Below the pieces are notes generated by a model. It was not told the origin of the DNA and made no database searches. It saw nothing but the letters and a program-made list of their open reading frames with translations. A stretch of 64,000 bases of DNA from Kaistella antarctica (GTDB taxonomy: Bacteria > Bacteroidota > Bacteroidia > Flavobacteriales > Weeksellaceae): the NCBI RefSeq assembly GCF_900109615.1, contig NZ_FOIX01000004.1, forward strand, positions 1 to 64,000, given 5' to 3'. Position numbers and translations under genes: made by a program. Shown piece by piece: positions 34,603 to 43,752 of this stretch (positions within the stretch are counted from its first letter, which is position 1; the number at the start of each line of letters is the position of its first letter).

Positions 34603-35073
34603 TTATTTTACAATAATTTTACCTTTCATCACCACATGTACGGTACAATAATAATTGGATGTTTTTTCGGGTGCAAAAGTCCAGGATTGTCCATTCGCTA
34701 ACATTGGAGAAGCCCAGGAATTTTTAGTTTCTGTGGCATTATGAGCAACGATATCTTTATTGATGAAGGTTACTTTTTCTCCTTTGTTTAAGGTAATAGT
34801 GGCGGGATTGAATTTCATATTTTCAATCGTAACGATGGTTGCCGTTTTTGAACTGGCATCATCAGTCGCTTCAATATTCAGCTTTTCAGTAGAATTAATT
34901 GCGGGTACAATCGCTGTCGCATTCTTCTCAGCAACCATCATTTTAGAGGTAGGCGCAGAATTATCATTCATGGCCGGCATTGTGTCTGCGGACCCAGAAT
35001 TACAGCCGGCCAGGAGTAATAAACACCCAATTGCAACGGTAGAAAAATCTATTTTGAAATACGATTTTAACAT
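34603..35073 (-). CDS. Plastocyanin-like cupredoxin lipoprotein
   Basis: 156 residues. The lipoprotein signal ends in LLLLAGC. A low-complexity linker (about residues 27-75) leads to a single cupredoxin domain: IENMKFNPATITLNKGEKVT, then the first His in VAHNATETKN and the C-terminal ligand loop YYCTVHVVMKG, giving a type 1 copper site His-Cys-His-Met. It is likely a periplasmic electron carrier. It is two bases from the DUF4142 gene and surely co-transcribed. Confidence 0.86.
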   Translation of the reverse strand: MLKSYFKIDFSTVAIGCLLLLAGCNSGSADTMPAMNDNSAPTSKMMVAEKNATAIVPAINSTEKLNIEATDDASSKTATIVTIENMKFNPATITLNKGEKVTFINKDIVAHNATETKNSWASPMLANGQSWTFAPEKTSNYYCTVHVVMKGKIIVK

Positions 35074-35075
35074 GA

Positions 35076-35633
35076 TTACATTTTAGGGGAATTCAATTTT
35101 TTATGAATCATTTCTGCATGTTCAAGATGGGTTTTAAATATCGGCAAAGCTTTTTCAAGCAGCGCTTTTAATTCAGCATTTTGAGCTTGCGGAATCAACA
35201 TATTTTCTACGGCTCCGATCGCAAAAATATGATAAGTCACCTCATTATCGACGTACGCTTTGTCAAAGGCTTTTCCCGTTTTAGCATTTAAAACTGCTTT
35301 TTCTTTTTTTGCACCTTCTAATAATGATTTAGAAACATCATTGGTTAGAGGCGTAACTTTTAATTTCGTTACCAAATCGACTGCCATTTTAATGACGCCG
35401 CTATGGTCGTTTTTCATCGCGGTGGCAAAATTCTTCACCTCTTTATTCTGTGATTTTTTCAAAGCGATTTCTGCATATTCCACATCAACCTGATTTGCGG
35501 TTACGGCAACAGAGGCAATTTCTGGATCGGTCAAATTAGGAGTTTTTTGATCTTGTCCGGAAACGGCAGTTGATGACAACATGGCGGTCACTAGCACGGC
35601 GCTCGATAAAGCTAAGTTTTTTAGCGTTTTCAT
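35076..35633 (-). CDS. DUF4142 periplasmic protein
   Basis: 185 residues from ATG 35633; a frame open to 35693 is rejected because the signal peptide begins at MKTLKNLALSSAVLVTAML. The mature part is a four-helix DUF4142 (ferritin-like) domain: IASVAVTANQVDVEYAEIAL, NKEVKNFATAMKNDHSGVI and THLEHAEMIHKKL, where the DH and HxEH positions could bind metal. It is the first gene of the operon with the cupredoxin. Confidence 0.82.
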   Translation of the reverse strand: MKTLKNLALSSAVLVTAMLSSTAVSGQDQKTPNLTDPEIASVAVTANQVDVEYAEIALKKSQNKEVKNFATAMKNDHSGVIKMAVDLVTKLKVTPLTNDVSKSLLEGAKKEKAVLNAKTGKAFDKAYVDNEVTYHIFAIGAVENMLIPQAQNAELKALLEKALPIFKTHLEHAEMIHKKLNSPKM

Positions 35634-35951
35634 TTTTGCTGATTTTTTTAGGTTAATAATTAGATGACTTTGAATTTTAAATACCCTTTCCATTAAAAAT
35701 TAATTTTTTTCAAATTGGAAAAAAACCTTTTAGTTAACAGACGTCTTTTAAAATTCCCTTCATCTACTTAGAGTTGAGCAAACGCAAAAAGGTTACAAAA
35801 ATATTGTTAGATGAATTCTAAATGAAAATCTTTACTTCTAAAATTTTTGAACTCAGCTCATTAAAATTGAAAACTTACTACAATAGAAAAAGCCGTCTCA
35901 TCAAATAATGACGAAACGGCTTTTGAATAAAATCTGAAGAAATATTTTTCT
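35634..35951. other. Gap with two divergent promoters' worth of AT-rich DNA and one terminator
   Basis: 318 bases between asnB's 3' end and the DUF4142 gene, which is transcribed leftward from 35633. It holds the asnB terminator (35888-35924); the rest is AT-rich with no reading frame, and no other element is recognised. Confidence 0.4.
35888..35924 (-). terminator. Terminator region near the asnB 3' end
   Basis: AAAAGCCGTCTC, loop, then ACGGCTTTT with weak extra pairing (TCA/TGA). On the minus strand it follows the asnB stop at 35952 and runs into a T-rich tail. Confidence 0.7.
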
Positions 35952-37622
35952 TTAGTAAGAATCTTCGTGAACCGAAAGGACGGCTCTTCCACTTGGATCG
36001 TTGGCATTTTTAAAGGCTTCATCCCACTCCAACGCTATCGGCGTAGAACACGCTACCGAGGGAACAGAAGGAACCGTTGCCGCGGCAGTTTCACTTGGGA
36101 AATGTTCTTCGAAAATCGTGCGGTATCGGTATTCTTCTTTATTCTGAGGCGTATTTAAAGGAAAACGGAATTTTGAATTGGTCATCATTTCATCCGTCAC
36201 TTCATTTGCGGCAACTTCTTTTAAAGAATCAATCCAGGAGTAACCAACGCCATCCGAGAATTGTTCCTTCTGCCTCCAGGTAATGTTTTCTGGCAAAATA
36301 TCTTCAAAGGCTTTTCGAAGAATCCATTTTTCAATTCGCGGTTCGTGAGCGCCAACCATTTTATCTTTTGGGTTAAGGCGCATCGCAACATCAATAAATT
36401 CTTTATCTAAAAACGGCACACGTCCTTCAATTCCCCAACTCATCAAGGCTTTGTTGGCTCGCAAGCAATCATATAGATGAAGTTTACTCAGTTTTCTAAC
36501 ATTCTCTTCATGGAATTCTTTAGCGTTGGGAGCTTTGTGGAAATATAAATATCCACCAAAAATCTCATCACTTCCTTCGCCTGACAGAACCATTTTTATT
36601 CCCATTGATTTAATGACCCGCGCCAATAAATACATCGGCGTGGAAGCCCGAATTGTAGTAACATCATACGTTTCCAAATGGTAGATCACATCGCGAACGG
36701 CATCTAATCCTTCTTGAATGGTGAAATGAACTTCGTGGTGAATCGAGCCGATATGGTCGGCCGCTTTTTTGGCAGCAATTAAATCTGGACTTCCTTCTAA
36801 ACCAATTGCAAAACTGTGCAGTCGCGGATACCAAGCTTCCTGCGTGTCGCCACTTTCAATTCTATTTCGGGCATATTTTGCTGTAACCGCCGAAATAATA
36901 GAAGAATCTAAACCACCGGAAAGTAGAACTCCGTAGGGAACATCGCTCATTAACTGGCGGTGAACGGCATCTTCCATGGCTTTTCGCAGCACATCGATAT
37001 CAGTGGTATTGTCTTTTACATTGTCGTAATCTTCCCAATCTCTTTTATACCATTGCTGCATTTCGTAACCGTCTTCCCTATATAGAAAATGTCCGGGCAA
37101 AAAGGTTTCTATGGTTTTACAAACTCCTTCCAAAGCCTTTAATTCTGAGGCTACAAAATAGCTTCCATTTTGATCCCAGCCTTGATAGAGCGGACAAATT
37201 CCCATGTGATCTCTGGCAACTAAATAAATATCATTTTCAATATCATAAATGGCAAAGGCGAAAATTCCGTTCAGTTTATCAACGAAGGTTTTTCCATATT
37301 TTTGAAATAAAGGGATAATCACTTCACAATCCGATTCTGTTTGAAAATCGTATTCCGGAAATTCTAATCGCAGTTCTCTATGGTTGTAAATTTCACCGTT
37401 CACGGCTAAAACTATTTTTTTATCTTTTGAAAACAACGGCTGTTTCCCAGAGGTTGGGTCTACAATTGCCAAACGTTCATGCGAGAAAATTACTTTCTCA
37501 TTCTGAAAAATTCCGCTCCAATCTGGACCGCGATGGCGGATTTTCTTCGACATTTCTAAAACTTGAGGTCTTAATATTTCGGTTTTTTGTTTGGCGTCAA
37601 ACAGGCATACAATTCCACACAT
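35952..37622 (-). CDS. asnB: Glutamine-hydrolysing asparagine synthase
   Basis: 556 residues. The N-terminal class II glutaminase domain begins MCGIVCLF with the nucleophile Cys2 and includes RHRGPDWSGIF. The synthetase domain has the ATP-binding P-loop VLLSGGLDSSIISAV and GEGSDEIFGGYLYFH. It makes asparagine from aspartate with glutamine as nitrogen donor. Full length. A -7 box (TATGTTTG) lies upstream at 37681-37674. Confidence 0.95.
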   Translation of the reverse strand: MCGIVCLFDAKQKTEILRPQVLEMSKKIRHRGPDWSGIFQNEKVIFSHERLAIVDPTSGKQPLFSKDKKIVLAVNGEIYNHRELRLEFPEYDFQTESDCEVIIPLFQKYGKTFVDKLNGIFAFAIYDIENDIYLVARDHMGICPLYQGWDQNGSYFVASELKALEGVCKTIETFLPGHFLYREDGYEMQQWYKRDWEDYDNVKDNTTDIDVLRKAMEDAVHRQLMSDVPYGVLLSGGLDSSIISAVTAKYARNRIESGDTQEAWYPRLHSFAIGLEGSPDLIAAKKAADHIGSIHHEVHFTIQEGLDAVRDVIYHLETYDVTTIRASTPMYLLARVIKSMGIKMVLSGEGSDEIFGGYLYFHKAPNAKEFHEENVRKLSKLHLYDCLRANKALMSWGIEGRVPFLDKEFIDVAMRLNPKDKMVGAHEPRIEKWILRKAFEDILPENITWRQKEQFSDGVGYSWIDSLKEVAANEVTDEMMTNSKFRFPLNTPQNKEEYRYRTIFEEHFPSETAAATVPSVPSVACSTPIALEWDEAFKNANDPSGRAVLSVHEDSY

Positions 37623-37673
37623 AATTTTCTATAGTTGATCAGTGATGATTAATAATTGATTATAATTCTATCG

Positions 37674-37681
37674 CAAACATA
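37674..37681 (-). promoter_or_regulatory. -7 box of asnB
   Basis: Minus-strand TATGTTTG, exact TAnnTTTG, about 50 bases upstream of the asnB ATG. Confidence 0.5.
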
Positions 37682-37824
37682 TTGCAAATGTTTATGAAAC
37701 GAAAGTAAAAATTGGCCATTATGAATTATCTACTATAATTAGATTGCAATTAGTAAAAATTTAAGTTAGAAAGATTAATTTTAGCTATTAACTGAATTTT
37801 ATTTAGTCGTGTTATTAAAAAATA

Positions 37825-37832
37825 TATATTTG
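37825..37832 (+). promoter_or_regulatory. -7 box of the large T9SS gene
   Basis: TATATTTG, exact TAnnTTTG, 15 bases before ATG 37848. Confidence 0.5.
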
Positions 37833-37847
37833 TTTAAATAATTTAAT

Positions 37848-40800
37848 ATGAAAAAAGCACTACTACTTCTTCTGTTTTTCACACTTTGCAACTTTACGTT
37901 TTCACAAACAGCACCCCCAAATACCAGATTATTCCAATTAAACACCATTAAAGGCAGTGTACTCTCGCTGGTTGAAATGTCGGAAAATTATGTTTACCAC
38001 GTCGGAACAACCAATTCGTCGGAAGTTGGTTTTGATGGATTGGCTGCAACTACCGTGGGTTTAGATGATCTATATATTCTAAAATCAAACGCAGCGAACG
38101 GAACCAATGTTTGGTTTAAAAATTTCAATGCCGGAACGAACGGAACCATGAACGCACGTTATGTGCATGTTGATTCCTCAGAAAACGTTTATGTTTTTGG
38201 GCAATTTAAAGGAACAATTACGGTAAATGGCCGGACCATTAATGGCGTGAATGCTAATGATGCTTTTTTAATGAAAATCGACCCTAACGAAAATGCTGTT
38301 TGGGTTCAATTTTTTGAAAATGGATACAATTCTATTCGTAAAATAAAAACCGTAACTGATGGGACAGATACTTTCATTATTTATGACAATAAATTAAGAA
38401 GGCTCAATGATGTCAATGGTGATGTTCTGTTAGAAAATTCTTATGGAGCTGAAATACAATCTGTAGCATTAAAAGGTTCTGATCTCTATCTGTCAGGCGT
38501 GGCATTTTATGGCGATGCTTTTTTTGGCTCACAAGTAATTGCCGCTAAATCTGGTTTTATCGTAAAAGGAGATAAAGACGCGAGCTTTACGTCCGCATTA
38601 AAAACTGCCGGTAGCAATCAACCTTCGGTGATTAGCGATATCACTTTCGATTCTACAGGTAAATTATTATTGACAGGATTTAATACGCAAGCCATTAATA
38701 TTTTCACGCCAACGCAGGCGGTTCCTTATACTTATAATCCTAATTCACAATTCGAAACAAACCTTGTTTGTTATTTCACTGCGAAAGTAAATGCTAATTT
38801 AGAAGACGTAGAATTTTTTAGAACCTCGAGTGGATTTAAGACTTCATCGGGTTATATTTTTCGTGCTGATATACTTTCATCCAAAGTAAATCCTACTCTT
38901 ACAGGTTTCAACGTATTACTTTTTGTACGGGGTTCATTTCAAAATCATAGTCCTTTTACAAATGCAAATTCTTCTACTACCACCGTGCAAATGACGCCTT
39001 TCGTAGATTCCTACAGTCTTTTATTGCAGTCGAATAATAATGGAAATTATGTATCTGGCAGCCAACCCATTTTCTATGGTTCAAATATGAGCGCCAATCA
39101 AAGTAAACATTCACAGTCTACACAAAATATCAGAATTTTCAAGACTGATATTAAAAGTTCCATCACAGGAAACGTAGAATGGAGTAAAGAAAAAACTTCT
39201 GCTTTAGGTGGCACCTATTCACGACAATTTTCGAAACATTTAAAATCTGCTCCAAATGAACTTCTATTCACTGCGTTGGTAGAGGGAAAAGGTAATTTTT
39301 TCGGAAGACAAGTCAGTAATTTTCCCTCTACTAAATCAAGATATATTACCCGACTTGGTGTTGACGGTTTACCAAAATGGTTTGCTAATTTCAACGCTGA
39401 TTTAGGAAAAACCGAACTCAACGTCTCTGGCGATTATATCCACGTCGATAAAGATGATAATCTATTATTCATCAGTACCATCTCCGGCTTACAATCAACA
39501 TTCACTGATGCAGTTGGAACTCAGGTTATTTTTAATGGTGTTATGTCCAGTAACGAGAAAGTTTTAATAAAAATAAATAAGGATGGAATTCTTTTGTGGA
39601 GCAAACAATTAAAAATGCCTGGTAGTAGTAGATTCACAGTAATTACAGATGCAAATGCAGATGCTTATTTACTATGTACCTTGGGTGGTTATTATATCGA
39701 CGACCAACAAATAAACGGTTATTCTAGCGTTGTAAAACTTGATAAAAACGGTATTTTCAAATATGGAAAGAGTTATAACATTAGTACGTATTCATTTATT
39801 CCGGTTTTTGATACCAATAATACCCTGTATTTATTTTGTGAACCAATTAATAGTCTGCAGTCCGATTATGTTTTAGACGGAATAACGATTCCTACCAGCA
39901 CAGAATTTGCCGATCACCTCATGCTAAAATGTGACAGCGAAGGAAACATCATATGGGGGAAAAATTTCTATGCAAATTCAACAAATTACAATTATTCATG
40001 GCCAAATGATGTGGTTTTCGATGGAGAAAATTTTGTAATGATGGGCAATTATTCTAATTATGAGGACAGTGATTTTGTGGGTCTTGATTTAGTTCCGGTA
40101 CCAAGGGTTTATCAGAACGTAGCTTACATTCCTTTTTTCGCCAAAATAACACCGACAGGAAATGTGCTATGGCAAAAACCGCTGCATTCGAATAATGCTA
40201 ATACTGGCGCCTATACCAATATCGAACTAGATGAAAACAAAAATAGCTACATGTATTATTATGCTAAAGACAAAGTTTCCTTTAATGGTATTGAATATTC
40301 GTTTGACGCAGTTTCCGGTAATAAAGTTTTGACCAAGATTGATAATTCTGGAAATCTTAAATATTTCAAATCGGTTGATGGTGCAACTTATGGATCCAAC
40401 TTTATAGATGTTATCGGTAATGACAAAATTAATGTTACAGGATTTACCACAGCGAATAATCTATTAAACTACCCGGTAAATAATAGCCGAGCTTCCAATT
40501 TATACATCGCCACCTTTGGAAATTTAGATTCCTATTATTTAACGCCGATCAAAGATTATTTGTCACTGAATGCTATTGAAATAGAAAACAATCCAGCTAA
40601 TGCAAACACTTTTTCTTTTGATTTAATCAACAATGTAGATTGGACTGCCAACAGCGACCAACATTGGCTAAATCTTTCTTTCCTTAGTTTAACCGAGAAG
40701 AATAATTTCAAAAATTTAATATCTGGAAATGGTGACGCTAAAATTATAATGTCAGCGACCACAAATACTTCCGGAGCCAGCAGAAGTGCAACTGTTGTAG

Positions 40801-41099
40801 TTTCAGGAACGGGTGTCGATTCAAAATCGATTATCGTGACGCAGAGTTTTATTTTGGCCACAGGAGAAACCAAAACTTTTGTAACCACGCTTTATCCAAA
40901 TCCAACTGCAGATCTATTAAATATTGAAACCAAACAAAATATTTCTAAAATAGAAATTTACGATTTGAGCGGAAGATTAGTAAAAACTGGTGCTGGTAAA
41001 GACAAACAGATCTCTGTTTCCAATTTAAATAAAGGAATGTATCTCATCAAATTGCATACAGAAAATGGAATCATTAATTCTAAATTTATTAAGAATTAA
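37848..41099 (+). CDS. Large secreted T9SS-sorted protein with BACON-like domain
   Basis: 1083 residues. The signal peptide (KKALLLLLFFTLCNFTFS) is followed by about 900 residues of repetitive strand-rich sequence with repeated DKNGILLWSK / GNVLWQKPL / DSEGNIIWGKNF type units, like SBBP/beta-propeller repeats. Residues about 900-1000 resemble a BACON domain (DWTANSDQHWLNLSFLSL ... ATVVVSGTGVDSKSIIVTQS). A type A T9SS sorting domain ends the protein (LYPNPTADLLNIE, IYDLSGRLVKTGAG, LNKGMYLIKL). Probably a surface or secreted binding protein; no catalytic site seen. Confidence 0.85.
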   Translation: MKKALLLLLFFTLCNFTFSQTAPPNTRLFQLNTIKGSVLSLVEMSENYVYHVGTTNSSEVGFDGLAATTVGLDDLYILKSNAANGTNVWFKNFNAGTNGTMNARYVHVDSSENVYVFGQFKGTITVNGRTINGVNANDAFLMKIDPNENAVWVQFFENGYNSIRKIKTVTDGTDTFIIYDNKLRRLNDVNGDVLLENSYGAEIQSVALKGSDLYLSGVAFYGDAFFGSQVIAAKSGFIVKGDKDASFTSALKTAGSNQPSVISDITFDSTGKLLLTGFNTQAINIFTPTQAVPYTYNPNSQFETNLVCYFTAKVNANLEDVEFFRTSSGFKTSSGYIFRADILSSKVNPTLTGFNVLLFVRGSFQNHSPFTNANSSTTTVQMTPFVDSYSLLLQSNNNGNYVSGSQPIFYGSNMSANQSKHSQSTQNIRIFKTDIKSSITGNVEWSKEKTSALGGTYSRQFSKHLKSAPNELLFTALVEGKGNFFGRQVSNFPSTKSRYITRLGVDGLPKWFANFNADLGKTELNVSGDYIHVDKDDNLLFISTISGLQSTFTDAVGTQVIFNGVMSSNEKVLIKINKDGILLWSKQLKMPGSSRFTVITDANADAYLLCTLGGYYIDDQQINGYSSVVKLDKNGIFKYGKSYNISTYSFIPVFDTNNTLYLFCEPINSLQSDYVLDGITIPTSTEFADHLMLKCDSEGNIIWGKNFYANSTNYNYSWPNDVVFDGENFVMMGNYSNYEDSDFVGLDLVPVPRVYQNVAYIPFFAKITPTGNVLWQKPLHSNNANTGAYTNIELDENKNSYMYYYAKDKVSFNGIEYSFDAVSGNKVLTKIDNSGNLKYFKSVDGATYGSNFIDVIGNDKINVTGFTTANNLLNYPVNNSRASNLYIATFGNLDSYYLTPIKDYLSLNAIEIENNPANANTFSFDLINNVDWTANSDQHWLNLSFLSLTEKNNFKNLISGNGDAKIIMSATTNTSGASRSATVVVSGTGVDSKSIIVTQSFILATGETKTFVTTLYPNPTADLLNIETKQNISKIEIYDLSGRLVKTGAGKDKQISVSNLNKGMYLIKLHTENGIINSKFIKN

Positions 41100-41121
41100 A
41101 ATTTAAACTCATCTAAAAATG

Positions 41122-41152
41122 AAAAACACTTCCCAATCGGAAGTGTTTTTTT
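41122..41152. terminator. Bidirectional terminator
   Basis: AAAAACACTTCC, loop CAATC, GGAAGTGTTTTTTT. It stands between the T9SS gene and the convergent GMC gene. Confidence 0.85.
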
Positions 41153-41174
41153 ATGTGGATGAATCTTGTGAGTT

Positions 41175-42779
41175 TTAAGCAAAATCTTTCTTAATAATTT
41201 CTTCCATACAATATTCTGCAATCGCAGTTATGGTCACGAACGGATTCACGCCAATCGTACCCGGAATCAAGGAACCGTCGATGACATATAAATTTTGATG
41301 ACCATTGAGTCTTCCGAACTGATCGGTGGCTTTTCCTAAAACAATTCCACCAAGCGGATGATAGCAGACATCAGCGCCAAATCCATTATGAAACAACATA
41401 TGTGCGCGCGTGCCACCGTTGGCTTTATTCATCGACCGAAGAAAATATTTTGCATTGTCTTTCATGTGGGCCGTGTGAGATTTATTCCAATCCAAATCTA
41501 GCTTTTCCGATTTTACATCATAACTAACTCCTCCAAATTTCTTCAGCTTATTCACCATCAAATAAAGCGAAGTCGCCACATTCATGCCCATTGGCAGCGG
41601 CGCGATCTCTACAAAGAAGGGATATTTTTCATCTTCCCAATGATCAATTCCACCAACCGGAATCGTAGATTGCTGAAAGCCGGTACCGCCTGAAAAGGCT
41701 TTAACCCAGTTTCGTCCGGTCATAAAGTTTCCATTATTCCCCCACTCTTTACCAATATTTTGATCAATCGGAAATTGAGTTTTCGCCTGAGATTTTAACA
41801 ACAATTCCAGAGATCCCATGGTTCCAGCCGCCATAATTAATTTCTTGGTCTTAATGATTTTATGCTGAATTTCTTCGCCTTTCGTATTGATGACCGAGAT
41901 ATCCAAGGAATAACTTTTATCTGAATTTTGGGTGATATGGTTGACCTGATGAAGTTCCAGGATTTCTAATTTTCGAGTGGCGGTGGCTTTTCTCAGATAG
42001 GTTTTGTCGAGGGAATTTTTTCCGTGGTTATTTCCGTAAATCACTTCACCAGCCAAAGCAGACCGTGGAACTTCATTCTTGTATTCCTGTTCCATATACT
42101 TAAAGTCGTACACATTTGGAACACGCACCGTTTTGTAACCAGCTTTATGAGCTTCTTCTTCACCCACTCTATTGAACTTATAAAAATCGCAATCTTCCAG
42201 GAATTCCTCCGAGGCAACATTGGTTTTCAATTCTTTATTAGCCAAAGGAAAATAATGAGAATAGAATTTATCGGTATCCAAAGTTGGAAACATTTCTTTG
42301 AAATATTCCATCTTCGGCGTTACGGCCATTCCGCCGTTCACCAGCGAACCGCCACCAACTCCGCGACCGACCCATATTTTAATATGTTCATAATCGAGAC
42401 GATCGAGAGCGCCCGTAAACTTTTCTAAGCTAAACAGATTGAAAAAAGGAGCAATGCTTTTTGTTTTTAACCAAGCCGCCGAATGTCCCGGATTGCTCAT
42501 GGCAGAAAACTTCTTACCAGACTTCTCCCAGTCCAAACCCATTTCTAATAAAGTAACGGGAATGTTTTTCTCGCAAAGCCTCAAAGCTGCAACCGACCCA
42601 CCATAACCAGAACCGATGATGACCACGTCTTTATCGATAATTTCTGTGGGATTTTGGGATTGATTTTCCCTTGGGTCTTCTAAAGGATTTTGGGCTTTTC
42701 CAAATAAAGTGCCTGATCCTAAAAAGAAAAAGGCAGCAATTCCAAAACTACTCATCTGAATAAATTCTTTGCGATTCAT
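41175..42779 (-). CDS. GMC-family oxidoreductase, cholesterol-oxidase-like
   Basis: 534 residues. An N-terminal signal-like segment (IQMSSFGIAAFFFLGSGTLF) precedes the FAD-binding motif VVIIGSGYGGSVAALRL. The GMC family features are RGVGGGSLVNGGMAVTPKM and the C-terminal YHPLGG and NPFVTITAIAE, close to bacterial cholesterol oxidases. It would oxidise an alcohol with O2 or another acceptor outside the cytoplasm. The substrate is unknown; a sterol is only inferred from family resemblance. Confidence 0.85.
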   Translation of the reverse strand: MNRKEFIQMSSFGIAAFFFLGSGTLFGKAQNPLEDPRENQSQNPTEIIDKDVVIIGSGYGGSVAALRLCEKNIPVTLLEMGLDWEKSGKKFSAMSNPGHSAAWLKTKSIAPFFNLFSLEKFTGALDRLDYEHIKIWVGRGVGGGSLVNGGMAVTPKMEYFKEMFPTLDTDKFYSHYFPLANKELKTNVASEEFLEDCDFYKFNRVGEEEAHKAGYKTVRVPNVYDFKYMEQEYKNEVPRSALAGEVIYGNNHGKNSLDKTYLRKATATRKLEILELHQVNHITQNSDKSYSLDISVINTKGEEIQHKIIKTKKLIMAAGTMGSLELLLKSQAKTQFPIDQNIGKEWGNNGNFMTGRNWVKAFSGGTGFQQSTIPVGGIDHWEDEKYPFFVEIAPLPMGMNVATSLYLMVNKLKKFGGVSYDVKSEKLDLDWNKSHTAHMKDNAKYFLRSMNKANGGTRAHMLFHNGFGADVCYHPLGGIVLGKATDQFGRLNGHQNLYVIDGSLIPGTIGVNPFVTITAIAEYCMEEIIKKDFA

Positions 42780-42882
42780 AATTAACCTTAAACAAGAACC
42801 GTACTACAAAACCCATTGTTAAAGGATATTGCTGTGTAACTCACATCATTATTGATTTATAAAAACCGATTGGGAAAAACGA

Positions 42883-43451
42883 TTACGATTCTATATTAAA
42901 AAAACGGTAGATAAAGGAAATCTCATATAAAATAAATGCAACCACCAAAACATATTGGAAAGTTCTATTCCTAATAAAGATAGCCAACAGACAAAGCGCG
43001 GCATGAACAATAATTCTAGAGTAATATTCTGGTTCACTCGCGAGGAAATAATTGTTGCCTTTTAAATAGGTGTCAATAATATCGGCTAAAAAGCAAAGTC
43101 CTAAAATTGAAAAAAACCATTTTTTACGCGAGAAAAAATAATCGTCGTATCCTCTATAATCTTTCAAATCATCAGGATAGAGAATGGCACAAAGCAGGTA
43201 ATAAAGAAGAATATAAATGATGATGAAAATATAATCTGTAAAACTCCATTGCGTAATCAATTTCAAGTTAAACTCCCACCACCAAAAGTGAATGATCAAA
43301 ACAAAATATAAAAGACCCATAAGAAATGAAGCAGTGAGAATTTCTTCCGACCTGGATGTTGAATAAAATTGACAGATCCTTTGATGAGATGCGTCAAACT
43401 CAACCCCAGAATAATCGCAATGATTGACTTGATATGAATGAATTCTTCCAT
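42883..43451 (-). pseudogene. Frameshifted membrane protein gene
   Basis: Two overlapping frames on the minus strand together make one protein. Frame 1 starts at ATG 43451 (MEEFIHIKSIIAIILGL, SLTHLIKG) and runs to TGA 43298-43296. Frame 2, open from 43320 to 42883 (145 residues), continues it: the 5' frame reads FLWVFYILF and the 3' frame then gives LIIHFWWWEFNLKLITQW. A one-base slip between about 43296 and 43320 would join them into about 190 residues with five or so membrane helices. Later parts (DYFFSRKKWFFSILGLCFLA) look intact. Either a true frameshift mutation or a sequencing error. Family unnamed, predicted integral membrane. Confidence 0.72.
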
Positions 43452-43581
43452 AGAATAATATTACGAAAAAATTCTAAAATAAATTAGAATTGTCAATTAG
43501 AAATCTATCGCACTTTATGGAGGATCGTTTCATGTAATTCGAGTGGCGAACAAATATTTATGAAAGGGGCAGAAATAAAAA

Positions 43582-43604
43582 ATAGCGCTCCAGTGGAACG
43601 CTAT
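43582..43604 (-). terminator. Terminator-like hairpin downstream of the RNA methyltransferase
   Basis: ATAGCG-C-TCCA, one-base loop, TGGA-A-CGCTAT; on the minus strand it runs into TTTTTTATTTC. Confidence 0.6.
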
Positions 43605-43644
43605 CAATATTTTAAAATTGTAAAAGAAGCCTGCTCTTTATTCT

Positions 43645-43750
43645 AGCCCGGATCGAAACGACATCCTTTTTTGAGGAGGAACGACGAAGAAAAGATAAAG
43701 TGGAGAGCCGGATTGTATTTCGAAAAAACGAAAATCTTGTGGCTCCTAAA
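43645..43750 (-). repeat. Dispersed hairpin repeat family F1, copy a
   Basis: In plus orientation: AGCCCGGATCGAAACGACAT, a T-stem, variable centre, AAAGATAAAGTGGAGAGCC with GG, and a final TTGTGGCTCCTAA. The order of elements matches the repeat at 9266-9336. It ends two bases before the stop of the RNA methyltransferase gene. Confidence 0.6.
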
Positions 43751-43752
43751 CA

